Positions 1 through 9,996 of a DNA stretch of 64,000 bases are shown here, piece by piece; within the stretch, counting starts at the first letter, position 1, and each line of letters begins with the position of its first letter. The stretch is taken from assembly GCA_023957245.1 (NCBI GenBank), contig JAMLHJ010000001.1:395273-459272 (forward strand). Reading direction: 5' to 3'. The notes beneath the pieces were generated by a model. That model saw nothing but the letters and a program-made list of their open reading frames with translations, made no database searches and was not told where the DNA came from. The stretch comes from Chitinophagales bacterium. Lineage in GTDB: Bacteria; Bacteroidota; Bacteroidia; Chitinophagales; JADIYW01. A program made the translations under genes and the position numbers.

Positions 1-67
1 GTAGATAAAAAGAAGAATTGAGTTCTAAATATTCATTCCATATCTATTTCAATCATCACCATTCAAT

Positions 68-111
68 AAACAAATAAATGGTTTAAAAAAATCTAAACCA
101 TTTATTTGTTT
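68..111 (-). terminator. Perfect 18-bp hairpin after esterase gene
   Basis: Bases 68-85 and 94-111 are perfect reverse complements with an 8-base loop. The hairpin lies 10 bases beyond the stop of the minus-strand esterase gene. It is AT-rich and lacks a long T tract on the minus strand, so termination is inferred from position and stem strength. Confidence 0.55.
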
Positions 112-120
112 CATAAAGTT

Positions 121-1965
121 TTAGTTACCATTAGTAAAAAATCTTGTAGATGCAGACACCTTATTATTGGAATAGTTTAAAATATAAATACCCGAATGTA
201 ACCTTGTACTTAATTCCTCTAAATAAATTTTATTTTCACCATTTTTTGCTGAATACTCAATTTCTGAAATAACTCTTCCACTTAAATCACTTAACAACAG
301 AACTCCTTTACCTTCCTCTTTAATATCCAGTAGGAAATATCTATCATAATATTTAATTATAACTTCATCAGGCAAAACACGGGATGATGAACAAGAATTA
401 AACTCAACCTGAAATATAAAATATTCTATATCACAAGCATTAGCTGCTGCCCCTGCAACATACCAAGTACCACTCGGAATAAGAGAAACATCTAAACTAG
501 GCGCAATTGAAATTATTTGTGGAGGAGAACTTATATTATAAATATACCAAGCATATAAAGTAGCTCCAATACCTCCTTCTAAAGTTAATGAACAACCTAT
601 ATTATTTATTCCTGTTACAGGAGTAACATCTCCTCTGTCATCAGTTAAACATTTCTGAGATGACAACTCAGGCAAAGTACTCTTAAGTTCATATAACAAA
701 GGTCCTGGATTTGAAAATAAAGTACGTTGAATAAAATCATTCAGACAGTTAAACAATAAATGTTGAGTACTTATCAAACCAGTAGGATTGTCTAAATCAC
801 AAGTATTCCACTGACCAAATAATACTGCAGCATTAGTTGATTGAGTAGAAAATGGACAATTAATACTAATATTATTTATTGAATGACCTCCATCACACAC
901 CTGCTCATATCTGATTTTTTTCATTTTAGTATAGAGTTGTTGAAATATAAAGCCAGAACCATATACTTTATTGAATTTAGAAGCTGGATTAGAAGAGTTT
1001 TTAGTATATCCTACATTTAAAGATGAAACTCCTCCAATCTTACATTTAGAAGAAACATAATCATCATATTGATTAACTAATTCATCGCAAGTACCATGCA
1101 TGAGTAATAAATTTGGACCATTATTTCCTAAAATAGAAGTATCATTCAAAAAAATATTATCACTAAATGTAGCACCAGACATAGCAACATATCCTTTCAT
1201 TTTTGGTAAAGGCCAATATTGAGTTCTCCAATTGGAAGGAATATTACATGCGTTATAAGATAAGCTGCATATCGATGAAGGAATTTCTGATTGATTTAAA
1301 AATAAACTATATAAAGTTAAAAATCCACCAGCACTATGACCAATCATAATCATGTTGTTTATATCAATGTTATTTGCTATCAAACTATCCATTGAAGAGG
1401 TCTTGTCTGTAATGACTTTCCTTAATGACCAAAAACTTTTATATGAAGTCTTTTGTTGAATATATTTTACAGAATCAGTTACTACAGTGTTGCAAACATG
1501 TGCTAATGATAAATCCAACAATAGCTTTTCAACACCCGTAGCTACTTGATAGGTTAATACAAATACATTATAACCTTGATCTGCTAACAAATTTGCTAAA
1601 CTCTTTCCAGTACAATTATCAACATTAATAAAATCACTAGGTAATACAGCAGTAAATCCACCTCCAGGCACTAAAAAGATAGTAGGAAGTGATGTTAGCA
1701 TTTGTTCAGTTGTACTTTGTTTATAAATCTGAGTAATAGATAATTTCAGCAAATCATTACCCTTATCATCTACTCCTTCATTAAATAAGAAGTCAAATTC
1801 TCCTATTCTAGAATCTATTTGTCCTTCATCATCAAAATAAAGAAAATCTTCTTTAACAACATATTGTTTATCCATAGAATAATCCTGGTTTTCATTAAAA
1901 GCATAAGCATTGGACGTACATATCGTAAGTATTACAATCCAGAATTTCAAAACATTCAATTTCAT
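121..1965 (-). CDS. Secreted alpha/beta-hydrolase (esterase/lipase-like) with T9SS type A sorting domain
   Basis: The 614-residue product starts with a signal peptide (residues 1 to about 22, ending TSNAYA). An alpha/beta-hydrolase domain follows. It shows an oxyanion-type GGGF at 101-104, the nucleophile elbow GHSAGG with Ser211, Asp294 in HGTCDELVNQY, and His361 in DGGHS. The last 70-80 residues (GRVISEIEY..., SGIYILNYSN..., ending TRFFTNGN) match a type A T9SS C-terminal domain, so export by T9SS is inferred. It overlaps the upstream acyltransferase gene by four bases (ATGA), which indicates translational coupling. A paralogue with the same GTCDE-V/L-VNQY motif lies at 14368-16875. Substrate unknown; an ester or acyl group is likely from the fold and from the acyltransferase partner. 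Confidence 0.8.
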   Translation of the reverse strand: MKLNVLKFWIVILTICTSNAYAFNENQDYSMDKQYVVKEDFLYFDDEGQIDSRIGEFDFLFNEGVDDKGNDLLKLSITQIYKQSTTEQMLTSLPTIFLVPGGGFTAVLPSDFINVDNCTGKSLANLLADQGYNVFVLTYQVATGVEKLLLDLSLAHVCNTVVTDSVKYIQQKTSYKSFWSLRKVITDKTSSMDSLIANNIDINNMIMIGHSAGGFLTLYSLFLNQSEIPSSICSLSYNACNIPSNWRTQYWPLPKMKGYVAMSGATFSDNIFLNDTSILGNNGPNLLLMHGTCDELVNQYDDYVSSKCKIGGVSSLNVGYTKNSSNPASKFNKVYGSGFIFQQLYTKMKKIRYEQVCDGGHSINNISINCPFSTQSTNAAVLFGQWNTCDLDNPTGLISTQHLLFNCLNDFIQRTLFSNPGPLLYELKSTLPELSSQKCLTDDRGDVTPVTGINNIGCSLTLEGGIGATLYAWYIYNISSPPQIISIAPSLDVSLIPSGTWYVAGAAANACDIEYFIFQVEFNSCSSSRVLPDEVIIKYYDRYFLLDIKEEGKGVLLLSDLSGRVISEIEYSAKNGENKIYLEELSTRLHSGIYILNYSNNKVSASTRFFTNGN

Positions 1966-3107
1966 ATTGGTCTTTTTTTAAGGGTTAAAAAATTCTTTTC
2001 AAAAAACTCATAAGAGATATAAGAAACAAACAACGTAGATATTAAACTAAAGAAATAAAGAGTCACTCTGCTACTAATATTAAAATACCCTAACAAATCT
2101 ATCACTAGGAATATTGCCAACGTATGATACATATAAATACCATAAGAATATTTACCTGCCCAATTTGTAAATTTATTATAAATCAATTGGTTGAGCCTAG
2201 TAGGTTTCTTATTAATACAATGATATAGTATAATTATAGATATCAATATTGAAATTATTTCATTAATAATAAACGGTAGATAGATCCCAAAAAATGATAT
2301 GAATACTAATACAAAAAGAGAAGTATAATATAAAACATTGATGTGATTATGAAAAAAAGAATCTCTTTTAAAAAGATAAATATATGCAAAAATACCACCG
2401 ATAGCCATACAACTAATTCTCTGCATATAAAGGAAAACAGAAACAAACTGAGATAAATGAGATACAAAAACATTTGACTCCTCCTCTATCAACCAAATAT
2501 AAGATGATAAAAAATAAATCATTAAATATGCAACTATAATTAAAATAACGTTTCTAATGAATTTTTCATATCTGATTACTCTAGGCCATACTAAATAAAA
2601 AATCTCCTCAACACCAATGCTCCATATAAATGTCGGGAAAAATACTTTTCCTAAAGCCAAAAGAACATGAGGTAAAAATAATAAAATCAACAACCATTCT
2701 GTATAAGGACTTATAGTAACTATACTTTGAAAAACTACATTTTCAATACTAGTATGTTCAGTAAATATGCTATATCCACTAGATATAAAAGGTAAGAGTA
2801 CACGATAAATAAATATAGTTAGAAAATAAAGCGGCCAAATTCTCAAAAATCTATTCTTGTAAAAATTTCTATAATTGATATTGCCCTTCAAATTATACTC
2901 TCTAAAAAGAATATATGTAATTAAGAAACCACTTAAAGTAAAAAAAACAGTCACTCCTATAGAGCCTAAATTAATAATCCCTTTATTATCAAAAAAATTT
3001 GAATAATGATACGCTTTAAAAATCTCTTCGCTATGTTGAATAAAAACACAAAACGCAGCATAAAATCTAATAGAATCTAAATTATAAATTTTAGTTATTT
3101 TATTCAT
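1962..3107 (-). CDS. Membrane acyltransferase 3 family protein (OafA/YrhL-like)
   Basis: The 381-residue protein is almost entirely hydrophobic with about ten membrane segments. It has the family's N-terminal pattern: a YNLDSIRFYAAFCVFIQHS start with a conserved His in helix 1, then GVTVFFTLSGFLITYILFREY and a short basic loop (YKNRFLRIWPLYF). Members of acyltransferase family 3 move acyl groups, usually acetyl, from the cytoplasmic side onto surface polysaccharides or other extracytoplasmic acceptors. The 3' end overlaps the start of a secreted hydrolase gene, so an acylating enzyme and a possible deacylating enzyme are coupled. Four 17-bp tandem repeats lie just upstream of the start. Family assignment is secure; the acceptor is unknown. 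Confidence 0.85.
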   Translation of the reverse strand: MNKITKIYNLDSIRFYAAFCVFIQHSEEIFKAYHYSNFFDNKGIINLGSIGVTVFFTLSGFLITYILFREYNLKGNINYRNFYKNRFLRIWPLYFLTIFIYRVLLPFISSGYSIFTEHTSIENVVFQSIVTISPYTEWLLILLFLPHVLLALGKVFFPTFIWSIGVEEIFYLVWPRVIRYEKFIRNVILIIVAYLMIYFLSSYIWLIEEESNVFVSHLSQFVSVFLYMQRISCMAIGGIFAYIYLFKRDSFFHNHINVLYYTSLFVLVFISFFGIYLPFIINEIISILISIIILYHCINKKPTRLNQLIYNKFTNWAGKYSYGIYMYHTLAIFLVIDLLGYFNISSRVTLYFFSLISTLFVSYISYEFFEKNFLTLKKRPI

Positions 3108-3123
3108 AAGAAGTACAATTATA

Positions 3124-3191
3124 AAAATAATTTATTTAACAAAATAATTTATTCAACAAAATAATTTATTCAACAAAATAATTGTTTAAAT
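3124..3191. repeat. 17-bp tandem repeat, four copies
   Basis: Consecutive 17-base units AAAATAATTTATTCAAC occur at 3124-3140 (one mismatch), 3141-3157 and 3158-3174 (identical), and a decayed copy at 3175-3191. The array sits 17 bases upstream of the acyltransferase start, in the expected promoter/leader region of that minus-strand gene. Confidence 0.85.
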
Positions 3192-3396
3192 AAGATACAT
3201 ATATAAATATTTATAAAGTAAGCAATTTTATAGAAAAAGTCTTAAAACAAAATAGCTCCTAACAGTCAAATACAAGGAAATTAAAAAGATTACTAAAATA
3301 ACCCATTTGAAACTTGAATGTTGCAAGAAGAATTGAGTAAACAGAAATTACAAGATTCAATAACATATTATTAACTCAATTGAAATTTATTAATCA
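3192..3396. other. AT-rich intergenic region with no recognised feature
   Basis: Between the tandem repeats and the next promoter the sequence is AT-rich and divergent between two genes. I see no open reading frame, hairpin or repeat here that I can support. Confidence 0.5.
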
Positions 3397-3404
3397 TATT
3401 TTTG
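3397..3404 (+). promoter_or_regulatory. Bacteroidota -7 promoter element TATTTTTG
   Basis: TATTTTTG matches TAnnTTTG. A start of transcription about four bases later would give a leader of roughly 14 bases before the ATG at 3422. The nearest upstream TTG (3380-3382) is only 14 bases away, short of the usual spacing. Confidence 0.55.
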
Positions 3405-3421
3405 CATCAAATATTAGTACC

Positions 3422-3724
3422 ATGAATTTAGAATCTTTCAAGAAAAATTTGGACTTATTCGTTTCAGATGTAAAAGTTCAAATCGACAGCATCCAAAACG
3501 ATATAAAAGTATTTCCTGAAACATTGGAACAATTGGCGGCTAATTCACAAGTATTGTTTGGACAAGCTAAAGCTCAGTTTCAAACAATCGGTGCAGAATT
3601 TAAAAATGGCAATCTTCTTAAAAAAGATTTCAAACCTCAAATTCAAAAAGTTACAGTAGAATTGCAAACAGCTGTAATCAAAATGCTTGACTCTGTAAAA
3701 CGTGCTATCGAAAACGCTAAATAA
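3422..3724 (+). CDS. Small amphipathic helical protein (phasin/apolipoprotein-like), function unknown
   Basis: The product is 100 residues beginning MNLESFKKNLDLFVSDV. The frame is open further upstream to a TTG at 3380, but the promoter element at 3397-3404 lies inside that extension, so I chose the ATG at 3422. The protein is predicted wholly alpha-helical and amphipathic, with no Cys, no signal peptide and a Lys-rich C terminus. It resembles phasins or YtxH-like stress proteins in composition only. The next gene downstream encodes a longer helical Lys/Ala/Thr-rich protein, but a strong terminator separates them. No specific function is claimed. Confidence 0.6.
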   Translation: MNLESFKKNLDLFVSDVKVQIDSIQNDIKVFPETLEQLAANSQVLFGQAKAQFQTIGAEFKNGNLLKKDFKPQIQKVTVELQTAVIKMLDSVKRAIENAK

Positions 3725-3744
3725 TCTTTTCAAGTAAAAATATT

Positions 3745-3780
3745 AAAAGGAGATTGTTGAATAAGCAATCTCCTTTTTTT
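3745..3780 (+). terminator. Rho-independent terminator
   Basis: An 11-bp stem (AAAGGAGATTG, 3746-3756, with CAATCTCCTTT, 3766-3776), a 9-base loop and a T tract directly follow the small helical protein gene. Confidence 0.9.
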
Positions 3781-3892
3781 ATGCTTCTTTCATAGTCATT
3801 CTAGTACTATATATATACTCGCTTAATTTACAATACACTTTTATATCGTATTTTCTTAATACTCTCTTAAATATCAACTAGAAAAGTAGCTT

Positions 3893-3900
3893 TATCTTTG
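3893..3900 (+). promoter_or_regulatory. Bacteroidota -7 promoter element TATCTTTG
   Basis: TATCTTTG is an exact TAnnTTTG match 32 bases before the ATG at 3933. No clear TTG stands at the expected upstream distance. Confidence 0.6.
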
Positions 3901-3932
3901 TACTAATATTTCTGCAAACAAAAATATGCATC

Positions 3933-4856
3933 ATGGAAAAAGGTAATAAATTTAAAGACGCTTTTGAAAAACTCTCTTTAGAGTACAATTTGAAAATTGA
4001 AGAATTAAAAGCAAACATTGAGAACATTACTGCTGATTTAAAAACACAAGTAGTAGGTCAAAAAGAAAATTTTAAAGATTATCAAGACAAAATCAAAGAA
4101 AGATTCCAAGGAATCGTTGATATTGACTCCATCAAAGCTAATGTATTGACAGAAGCTGAAAACTTCGTTGACGAACTTAAAGTAAGAGCTGATAAAGCAT
4201 TTGCTTTCATCCATGAACAATTAGGCAATGCTGAAGAAATTATTAAAGATACAGTTGAGAAAGTAGAAGAAACTGCTGCCGTAGCTTCTGATAAAATCAA
4301 AGAAACTGTTGAAAATGTAGAACAAAAAGCTAAATCTGTAGCAAAAACTGTTGAAACAGCTGCAAAAGAAGTTGTTGACACTACTAAAACTACAGTAAAA
4401 GAAAATGTAGCTAAAGTTGAATCTGTTGCTAAAGAAGCAAAAAAATCAACTGAGGAAATTGCTAAAGATACTATAGAAAAAGCTGAAACTGTTGCTAAAG
4501 AAATCTCTAAAACAACAAAAGAGGGTGTTAAAAAAGCAAGCAACAAAGTAGAAAAAGCTGCAAAAGAAGTAGCAAATACTACTAAAGAAACAGCCAAAGA
4601 GACAGTAGCTATAGTAGATGAAGCAATCAAATCTGAGGCTACTAAAACTGTAAAAGCTGTAAAAGAAACTAAAGCTAAAGTGGTAAAAAATGCAGATGCA
4701 GCTATTACCGAAATTGTTAAAGAATCTAAAGATATTAAAGAAACTGCTAAGAAGAAAGCAACCAAAGTAAAAGAAACTGCATCTAAAAAAGCAGAAGAGG
4801 TTGTCAAAGCAGTGAAAGAAGAAACTAAAGCGTTGAAAGATAACGTTAAAAAATAA
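3933..4856 (+). CDS. LEA-like Lys/Ala/Thr-rich helical repeat protein
   Basis: The 307-residue protein has two parts. Residues 1 to about 100 form a coiled-coil-like helix (FEKLSLEYNLKIEELKANIENI...). Residues about 105-307 are a low-complexity array with a roughly 11-residue period built from variants of VEKAAKEVANTTKETAKET. This periodicity and the K/A/T/E composition resemble group 3 LEA proteins and apolipoprotein-like proteins, which form amphipathic helices on drying or at membranes. There is no signal peptide, so it is probably cytoplasmic. It has its own promoter and terminator, so it is a single-gene unit. Function in desiccation or osmotic stress is inference from composition. Confidence 0.65.
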   Translation: MEKGNKFKDAFEKLSLEYNLKIEELKANIENITADLKTQVVGQKENFKDYQDKIKERFQGIVDIDSIKANVLTEAENFVDELKVRADKAFAFIHEQLGNAEEIIKDTVEKVEETAAVASDKIKETVENVEQKAKSVAKTVETAAKEVVDTTKTTVKENVAKVESVAKEAKKSTEEIAKDTIEKAETVAKEISKTTKEGVKKASNKVEKAAKEVANTTKETAKETVAIVDEAIKSEATKTVKAVKETKAKVVKNADAAITEIVKESKDIKETAKKKATKVKETASKKAEEVVKAVKEETKALKDNVKK

Positions 4857-4905
4857 GCTGAATCCTATCAGCAAAGATGCGTGTTTCAAACATTCGTAGT
4901 GTTTG

Positions 4906-4935
4906 GCTCCAGTCCTCAGTGGCTGGAGCTTTTTT
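4906..4935 (+). terminator. Rho-independent terminator
   Basis: GCTCCAG (4906-4912) pairs with CTGGAGC (4923-4929), followed by a run of nine T. It ends the LEA-like gene. Confidence 0.85.
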
Positions 4936-4965
4936 TTTATAAAATAGTCATCTATCTTTATTTCT

Positions 4966-6939
4966 ATGAAAAAATGGCTAAGTACAACCCTATTCTTTCT
5001 TTTCTATTTTCAATGCCACACTATCTTGGCTCAATCTTCCAATAAGATATGGGAGATAATTCACAAAGACACTTTCCCATATTTGTTTCAATTTGAAAAT
5101 ATTGAACAAACTGCAGAAACCACATTAAAAGAGTTCAATGATCATTACAATAAAGAATCTGAAGGATATAGCACACTATTGAAAACTGCATTTACTTTTC
5201 AAGTACTCGCATCTCATTGGCAAGCTGTTGATAGTCTCATTCTTGTCAGTCGAAAAAATGCCCCTACTATTTCCAATGAGTTAGTCGCTATAAAATTATT
5301 TTTAGACTATCTGTCCTGCACACAAGTCAAGAAATCTTCTGCTTGTAAAACAAAAAAAAATAAAATTATTCAGTATTTAAAAACAAATACCATATCTACA
5401 GAATCCAATGAAAACATGAAATGGTATTGGATAAGTAAAATGCTAGAAGATACAGTAGCTATCCAACGAAAAAGCGAACTATTTGAACCCATACAAACTC
5501 TTCCCTCTTCACTCAACTCTCCTCAATATTCAGGAGCAATCCTAGCTACACAAAGAACCCCACAGTCCACCAATCTACTTATCTCCAATGGATATAGACA
5601 AAATATTCAATTGCTAGAATTAAACAAAAAAAATCAATGGATAGATATCACTTCTATTGCCCGACTAGATAGTATTCCTGGAGGACATAGATTATACTCG
5701 ATAGATATCAATAATGATGCTTATCAAGACCTTATTATTATTCGAAAAAATATTCAAATCCAAAAAGAATATTTATACCCATCTGTTCTTATCAACCAAA
5801 AAAATGGAACATATTTAGACATTTCTAGCTCTGCTGGGTTTAATGTTCCTCAACGTGCAAATTGTGTATGTTTTTTAGATTCCAACAAGGATAATAAATT
5901 AGATATTTTCATAGGCAACGAAGGCTATAACTCATTGCTCTTTATTCAGGAAGATGGTTTAAAATTCAAAGAATCAGCTAATACTTATGGCATTATTACT
6001 GGTCCCAATAATATTGTAGATTGTTGGACAACAGATATTAATCAAGATAAGCAAGATGATTTATTTTTAAGTGCATATAAGAGCAATAATTACACTTATA
6101 TTTTTGGTAATATCGAAGGCAAATATCCATTTTTCATCAATCAAGCTCAAAACACTTACACGACTTATCCATATAGTAGTGGTCATTTTTTAATAGGCGA
6201 TTTTGATGGTAATCTTACTCAGAACATTATTGCAAATACCAATCTATCTCCTAATAGCAAAGATGAAATCTTCAATATGCTTTCTGGTAAATATACTCCA
6301 AGTGAATATCCATTGATGTGGACATTGGATACTATTCAATCACAACAGTCACCCCAACAACAATTTCCACTTTTGGCTTATGAAAGAGCAAGTATCAATA
6401 TTGACAAAGGAGAAGCTCAACCTTCTATTTTATTTGGCGGAGGAAAGGATTGGGACGAATATTATCCTTTGAAACTTTACAAATATCAAAACAAGCAATT
6501 TCAATCTCAAAATTTTCTACTTTACAATCAGCCTATATCTATCAATAGTATGACAGTGACTCCTCAATTTAAAACACAGCAACCCATTCTATGGATGAAA
6601 GGAGGAGGAGATTTTCCAACATTAAAAAATAACATAGCTTCCTATTTACAATCAACTCAAGGAGGAAAATTTTACCAAATTATCCTAGAGGGAAGTCAAC
6701 GAAAAGATGCAATAGGAACAAAGATTGTCGTTACAACTTTAGATTTGAATGGTCAACAGACTCAAAGAATGAGGATGATTCAAGCGACAGACAGCCAAGG
6801 GAAAGGAGCAGGACAAAACCTTTGGTTGGTACCTAAAAATTCAAAAATCACAAAAATAGAAATTACTTGGCCAGATAAGTCAACAAAAACAATCCATAAA
6901 ATCAAAGGAAAAAATCAAATCATTAAAATCAATCAATAA
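4966..6939 (+). CDS. Secreted FG-GAP/VCBS repeat protein with UnbV-like C terminus
   Basis: The 657-residue protein starts with a signal peptide (ending TILAQ, about residue 23). The middle holds Ca-binding-type FG-GAP/VCBS repeats with Asp/Asn-rich loops, such as DINNDAYQDLIII, DSNKDNKLDIFIGN and DINQDKQDDLFLS. The C-terminal about 100 residues (KDAIGTKIVV..., GAGQNLWLVPKNSKITKIEITWPDKSTKTIHKIK) match the ASPIC/UnbV domain that often follows these repeats. A beta-propeller exported across the inner membrane is expected. A TATCTTTA sequence at 4953-4960 could be a weak -7 element. Binding partner unknown. Confidence 0.8.
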   Translation: MKKWLSTTLFFLFYFQCHTILAQSSNKIWEIIHKDTFPYLFQFENIEQTAETTLKEFNDHYNKESEGYSTLLKTAFTFQVLASHWQAVDSLILVSRKNAPTISNELVAIKLFLDYLSCTQVKKSSACKTKKNKIIQYLKTNTISTESNENMKWYWISKMLEDTVAIQRKSELFEPIQTLPSSLNSPQYSGAILATQRTPQSTNLLISNGYRQNIQLLELNKKNQWIDITSIARLDSIPGGHRLYSIDINNDAYQDLIIIRKNIQIQKEYLYPSVLINQKNGTYLDISSSAGFNVPQRANCVCFLDSNKDNKLDIFIGNEGYNSLLFIQEDGLKFKESANTYGIITGPNNIVDCWTTDINQDKQDDLFLSAYKSNNYTYIFGNIEGKYPFFINQAQNTYTTYPYSSGHFLIGDFDGNLTQNIIANTNLSPNSKDEIFNMLSGKYTPSEYPLMWTLDTIQSQQSPQQQFPLLAYERASINIDKGEAQPSILFGGGKDWDEYYPLKLYKYQNKQFQSQNFLLYNQPISINSMTVTPQFKTQQPILWMKGGGDFPTLKNNIASYLQSTQGGKFYQIILEGSQRKDAIGTKIVVTTLDLNGQQTQRMRMIQATDSQGKGAGQNLWLVPKNSKITKIEITWPDKSTKTIHKIKGKNQIIKINQ

Positions 6940-6978
6940 ACTTATTCAAGGCAAATAAAGTTTATAAAGACCTTTTAA

Positions 6979-8628
<1,650 letters not shown>

Positions 8629-8650
8629 AATTATCTTCTACTTTATATAA

Positions 8651-8679
8651 AAAACAGCCTATTTAAGGCTGTTTTTTTT
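8651..8679 (+). terminator. Rho-independent terminator
   Basis: AAACAGCCT (8652-8660) pairs with AGGCTGTTT (8666-8674), continuing into a run of eight T, just after the ABC-F gene. Confidence 0.9.
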
Positions 8680-8830
8680 GTTTATAACTAACATGGAATA
8701 ACTTCAATAAAAAAACTATTACACAAAAGACACTAAGAAGGCACAAAAGACACTAAGAAAAATCTTGGTGAGCTTTGCGTAAAACTTAGCGTACTTTGCG
8801 ATTAGTTTCTGCAATTGGTTATTAAGGATT

Positions 8831-8919
8831 TCTTCATACTTTTCTTTAGAAGAAAAAGTATGCAAAAGAATCGCACCGGATTTTTTGCTGACCCACTAAA
8901 TACTTGAAAGCTATTTCTT
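8831..8919 (+). repeat. Repeat module with 28-bp palindrome, copy 1
   Basis: The palindrome spans 8835-8862 (CATACTTTTCTTT... mirrored). An ACCGGATTTTTTGCTGACCC segment follows. The block recurs inverted at 29478-29585, where 23 extra bases are inserted. Confidence 0.8.
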
Positions 8920-9070
8920 CAAAACTCGACTTCGTCTCAAACAGTTGAAGAAACTACGCTTTCTTCGTATAGTGGGTACCCAGCATCAAAATCTATGGTG
9001 CAGGGCGCATTCGCAATGTGTAGTTCTGTCTAACACTTTGTGAGCTTTGTGCTGAAACTTGGTGAACTTT

Positions 9071-9184
9071 GTGGTTAAATTTTGGATGGTGATATTCTTG
9101 AAATCAATAAAAGGGTAGCTCCTACGGAGCAATAGATGGTTAATTATGTATTATTACCTAGCGGCAGCCTCTACGAGGCAAACT
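9071..9184 (+). repeat. 114-bp doublet hairpin element, copy 1
   Basis: The element runs from GTGGTTAAATTTTGG to GAGGCAAACT. It contains two related hairpins, GCTCC-TAC-GGAGC and GCCTC-TAC-GAGGC, about 45 bases apart. Copies of exactly the same length lie at 29224-29337 (inverted) and 40180-40293. Confidence 0.85.
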
Positions 9185-9470
9185 CTACCGATGCATTTTT
9201 CATTCACTTTTAATTTTTCACTCTTCTCTATGGTTTCGACAGCATTTCGACAAGCTCAATGACCGTCTCAACCACCAGCATCTTCACATCTCCAAATCTT
9301 CTTATTGTTTCATTGAACTTCGTGAACTTTGTGTAGAAACTTGGTGAACTTTGTGGTTAGTTTAGGCAGTATTTTTCACATTTCAACATTCTCACATTTC
9401 CAAATTTCATACTTCTCACATTATTTCATACTTGGTAATCATTGCGGTTGGCTTTGATAAGCTATCTGAA

Positions 9471-9893
9471 TCAAAGATTAGTATAATTTTTTACAACGAA
9501 AGAAGGATTGCTATAACTCACTTTTACAGATTTTCCATTGATATGTATAAAACCGTTTATTTCCAACAAATTGGAGTCAGTCAAAACCAACTGTTCAAAA
9601 GGATAAGTAACTCTCAAAGGTAAAGCATACTTAGCAGACAAAATAGGCTCTGTATCACCTGCAATGACAGATTTCCCTAAATCAACATGATTAACAATAA
9701 TATCTATTTCTGAATAACCAATTTCAACTTCAGATGTTGAAAAATGCATAATTAAATTCAATGACAATTGAGCAATATCTTCTTTCTCAGTCCTTCTTAA
9801 TTCACCTTTATCAATCCCTTCTATATTCACTTTGGGAGTACAAGAGTTCAAAAACACACTCAATACAAGCCCTATCAAAAGATTTCTCATCAT
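9471..9893 (-). CDS. Small lipoprotein, possible LEA type 2-like domain
   Basis: The 140-residue product starts MMRNLLIGLVLSVFLNSC, a signal peptide with lipobox LNSC and a Cys at about 18, so it is a lipoprotein. The rest is beta-strand-rich (LSLNLIMHFSTSEVEIGYSEIDIIVNHVDLGKSVIAG...). This resembles the strand pattern of LEA14/WHy-type domains, in which a base function plus a small differential (LPLRVTYPFEQLVLTDSNLLEING) recurs. The domain assignment is tentative. It converges on the repeat-rich region A and diverges from the reductase gene at 9997. Confidence 0.6.
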   Translation of the reverse strand: MMRNLLIGLVLSVFLNSCTPKVNIEGIDKGELRRTEKEDIAQLSLNLIMHFSTSEVEIGYSEIDIIVNHVDLGKSVIAGDTEPILSAKYALPLRVTYPFEQLVLTDSNLLEINGFIHINGKSVKVSYSNPSFVVKNYTNL

Positions 9894-9996
9894 AAATGCA
9901 AAAATATACTCAAAGATGAAGAATAGATAATTTTAATTCACCAAACGTTTGTTTGATTACAAAAATTAGCTAATTTAATATACAAAAGAGAAAAAA

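Larger units (their letters stand above)
8700..9440. repeat. Mosaic of intergenic repeat modules (region A)
   Basis: This non-coding stretch between convergent genes is made of modules that recur elsewhere in the window. They are a CTTTGCGTAAAACTTAGCG-type module (about 8758-8806, 9034-9075 and 9315-9362), a block with a 28-bp palindrome (8831-8919, also at 29478-29585), the 114-bp doublet element (9071-9184) and a block of about 145 bp carrying TTTCGACAAGCTCAATGACC (9212-9358, also at 40049-40187). No gene is supported here. Confidence 0.85.

Noticed and set aside
3124-3191. CRISPR-like array
   Set aside because: Units are 17 bp and contiguous, with no spacers. This is an ordinary tandem repeat.
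4082-4889. Long antisense frames over the LEA-like gene (up to 241 codons)
   Set aside because: They arise because the repetitive A-rich coding strand has few stop-forming triplets on the other strand. Composition is Ser/Phe/Val or Phe/Cys low complexity, with no promoter or homology-like motifs.
9432-9623. 63-codon frame upstream of and over the small lipoprotein gene
   Set aside because: It overlaps the real lipoprotein gene on the other strand and shows no protein-like pattern.
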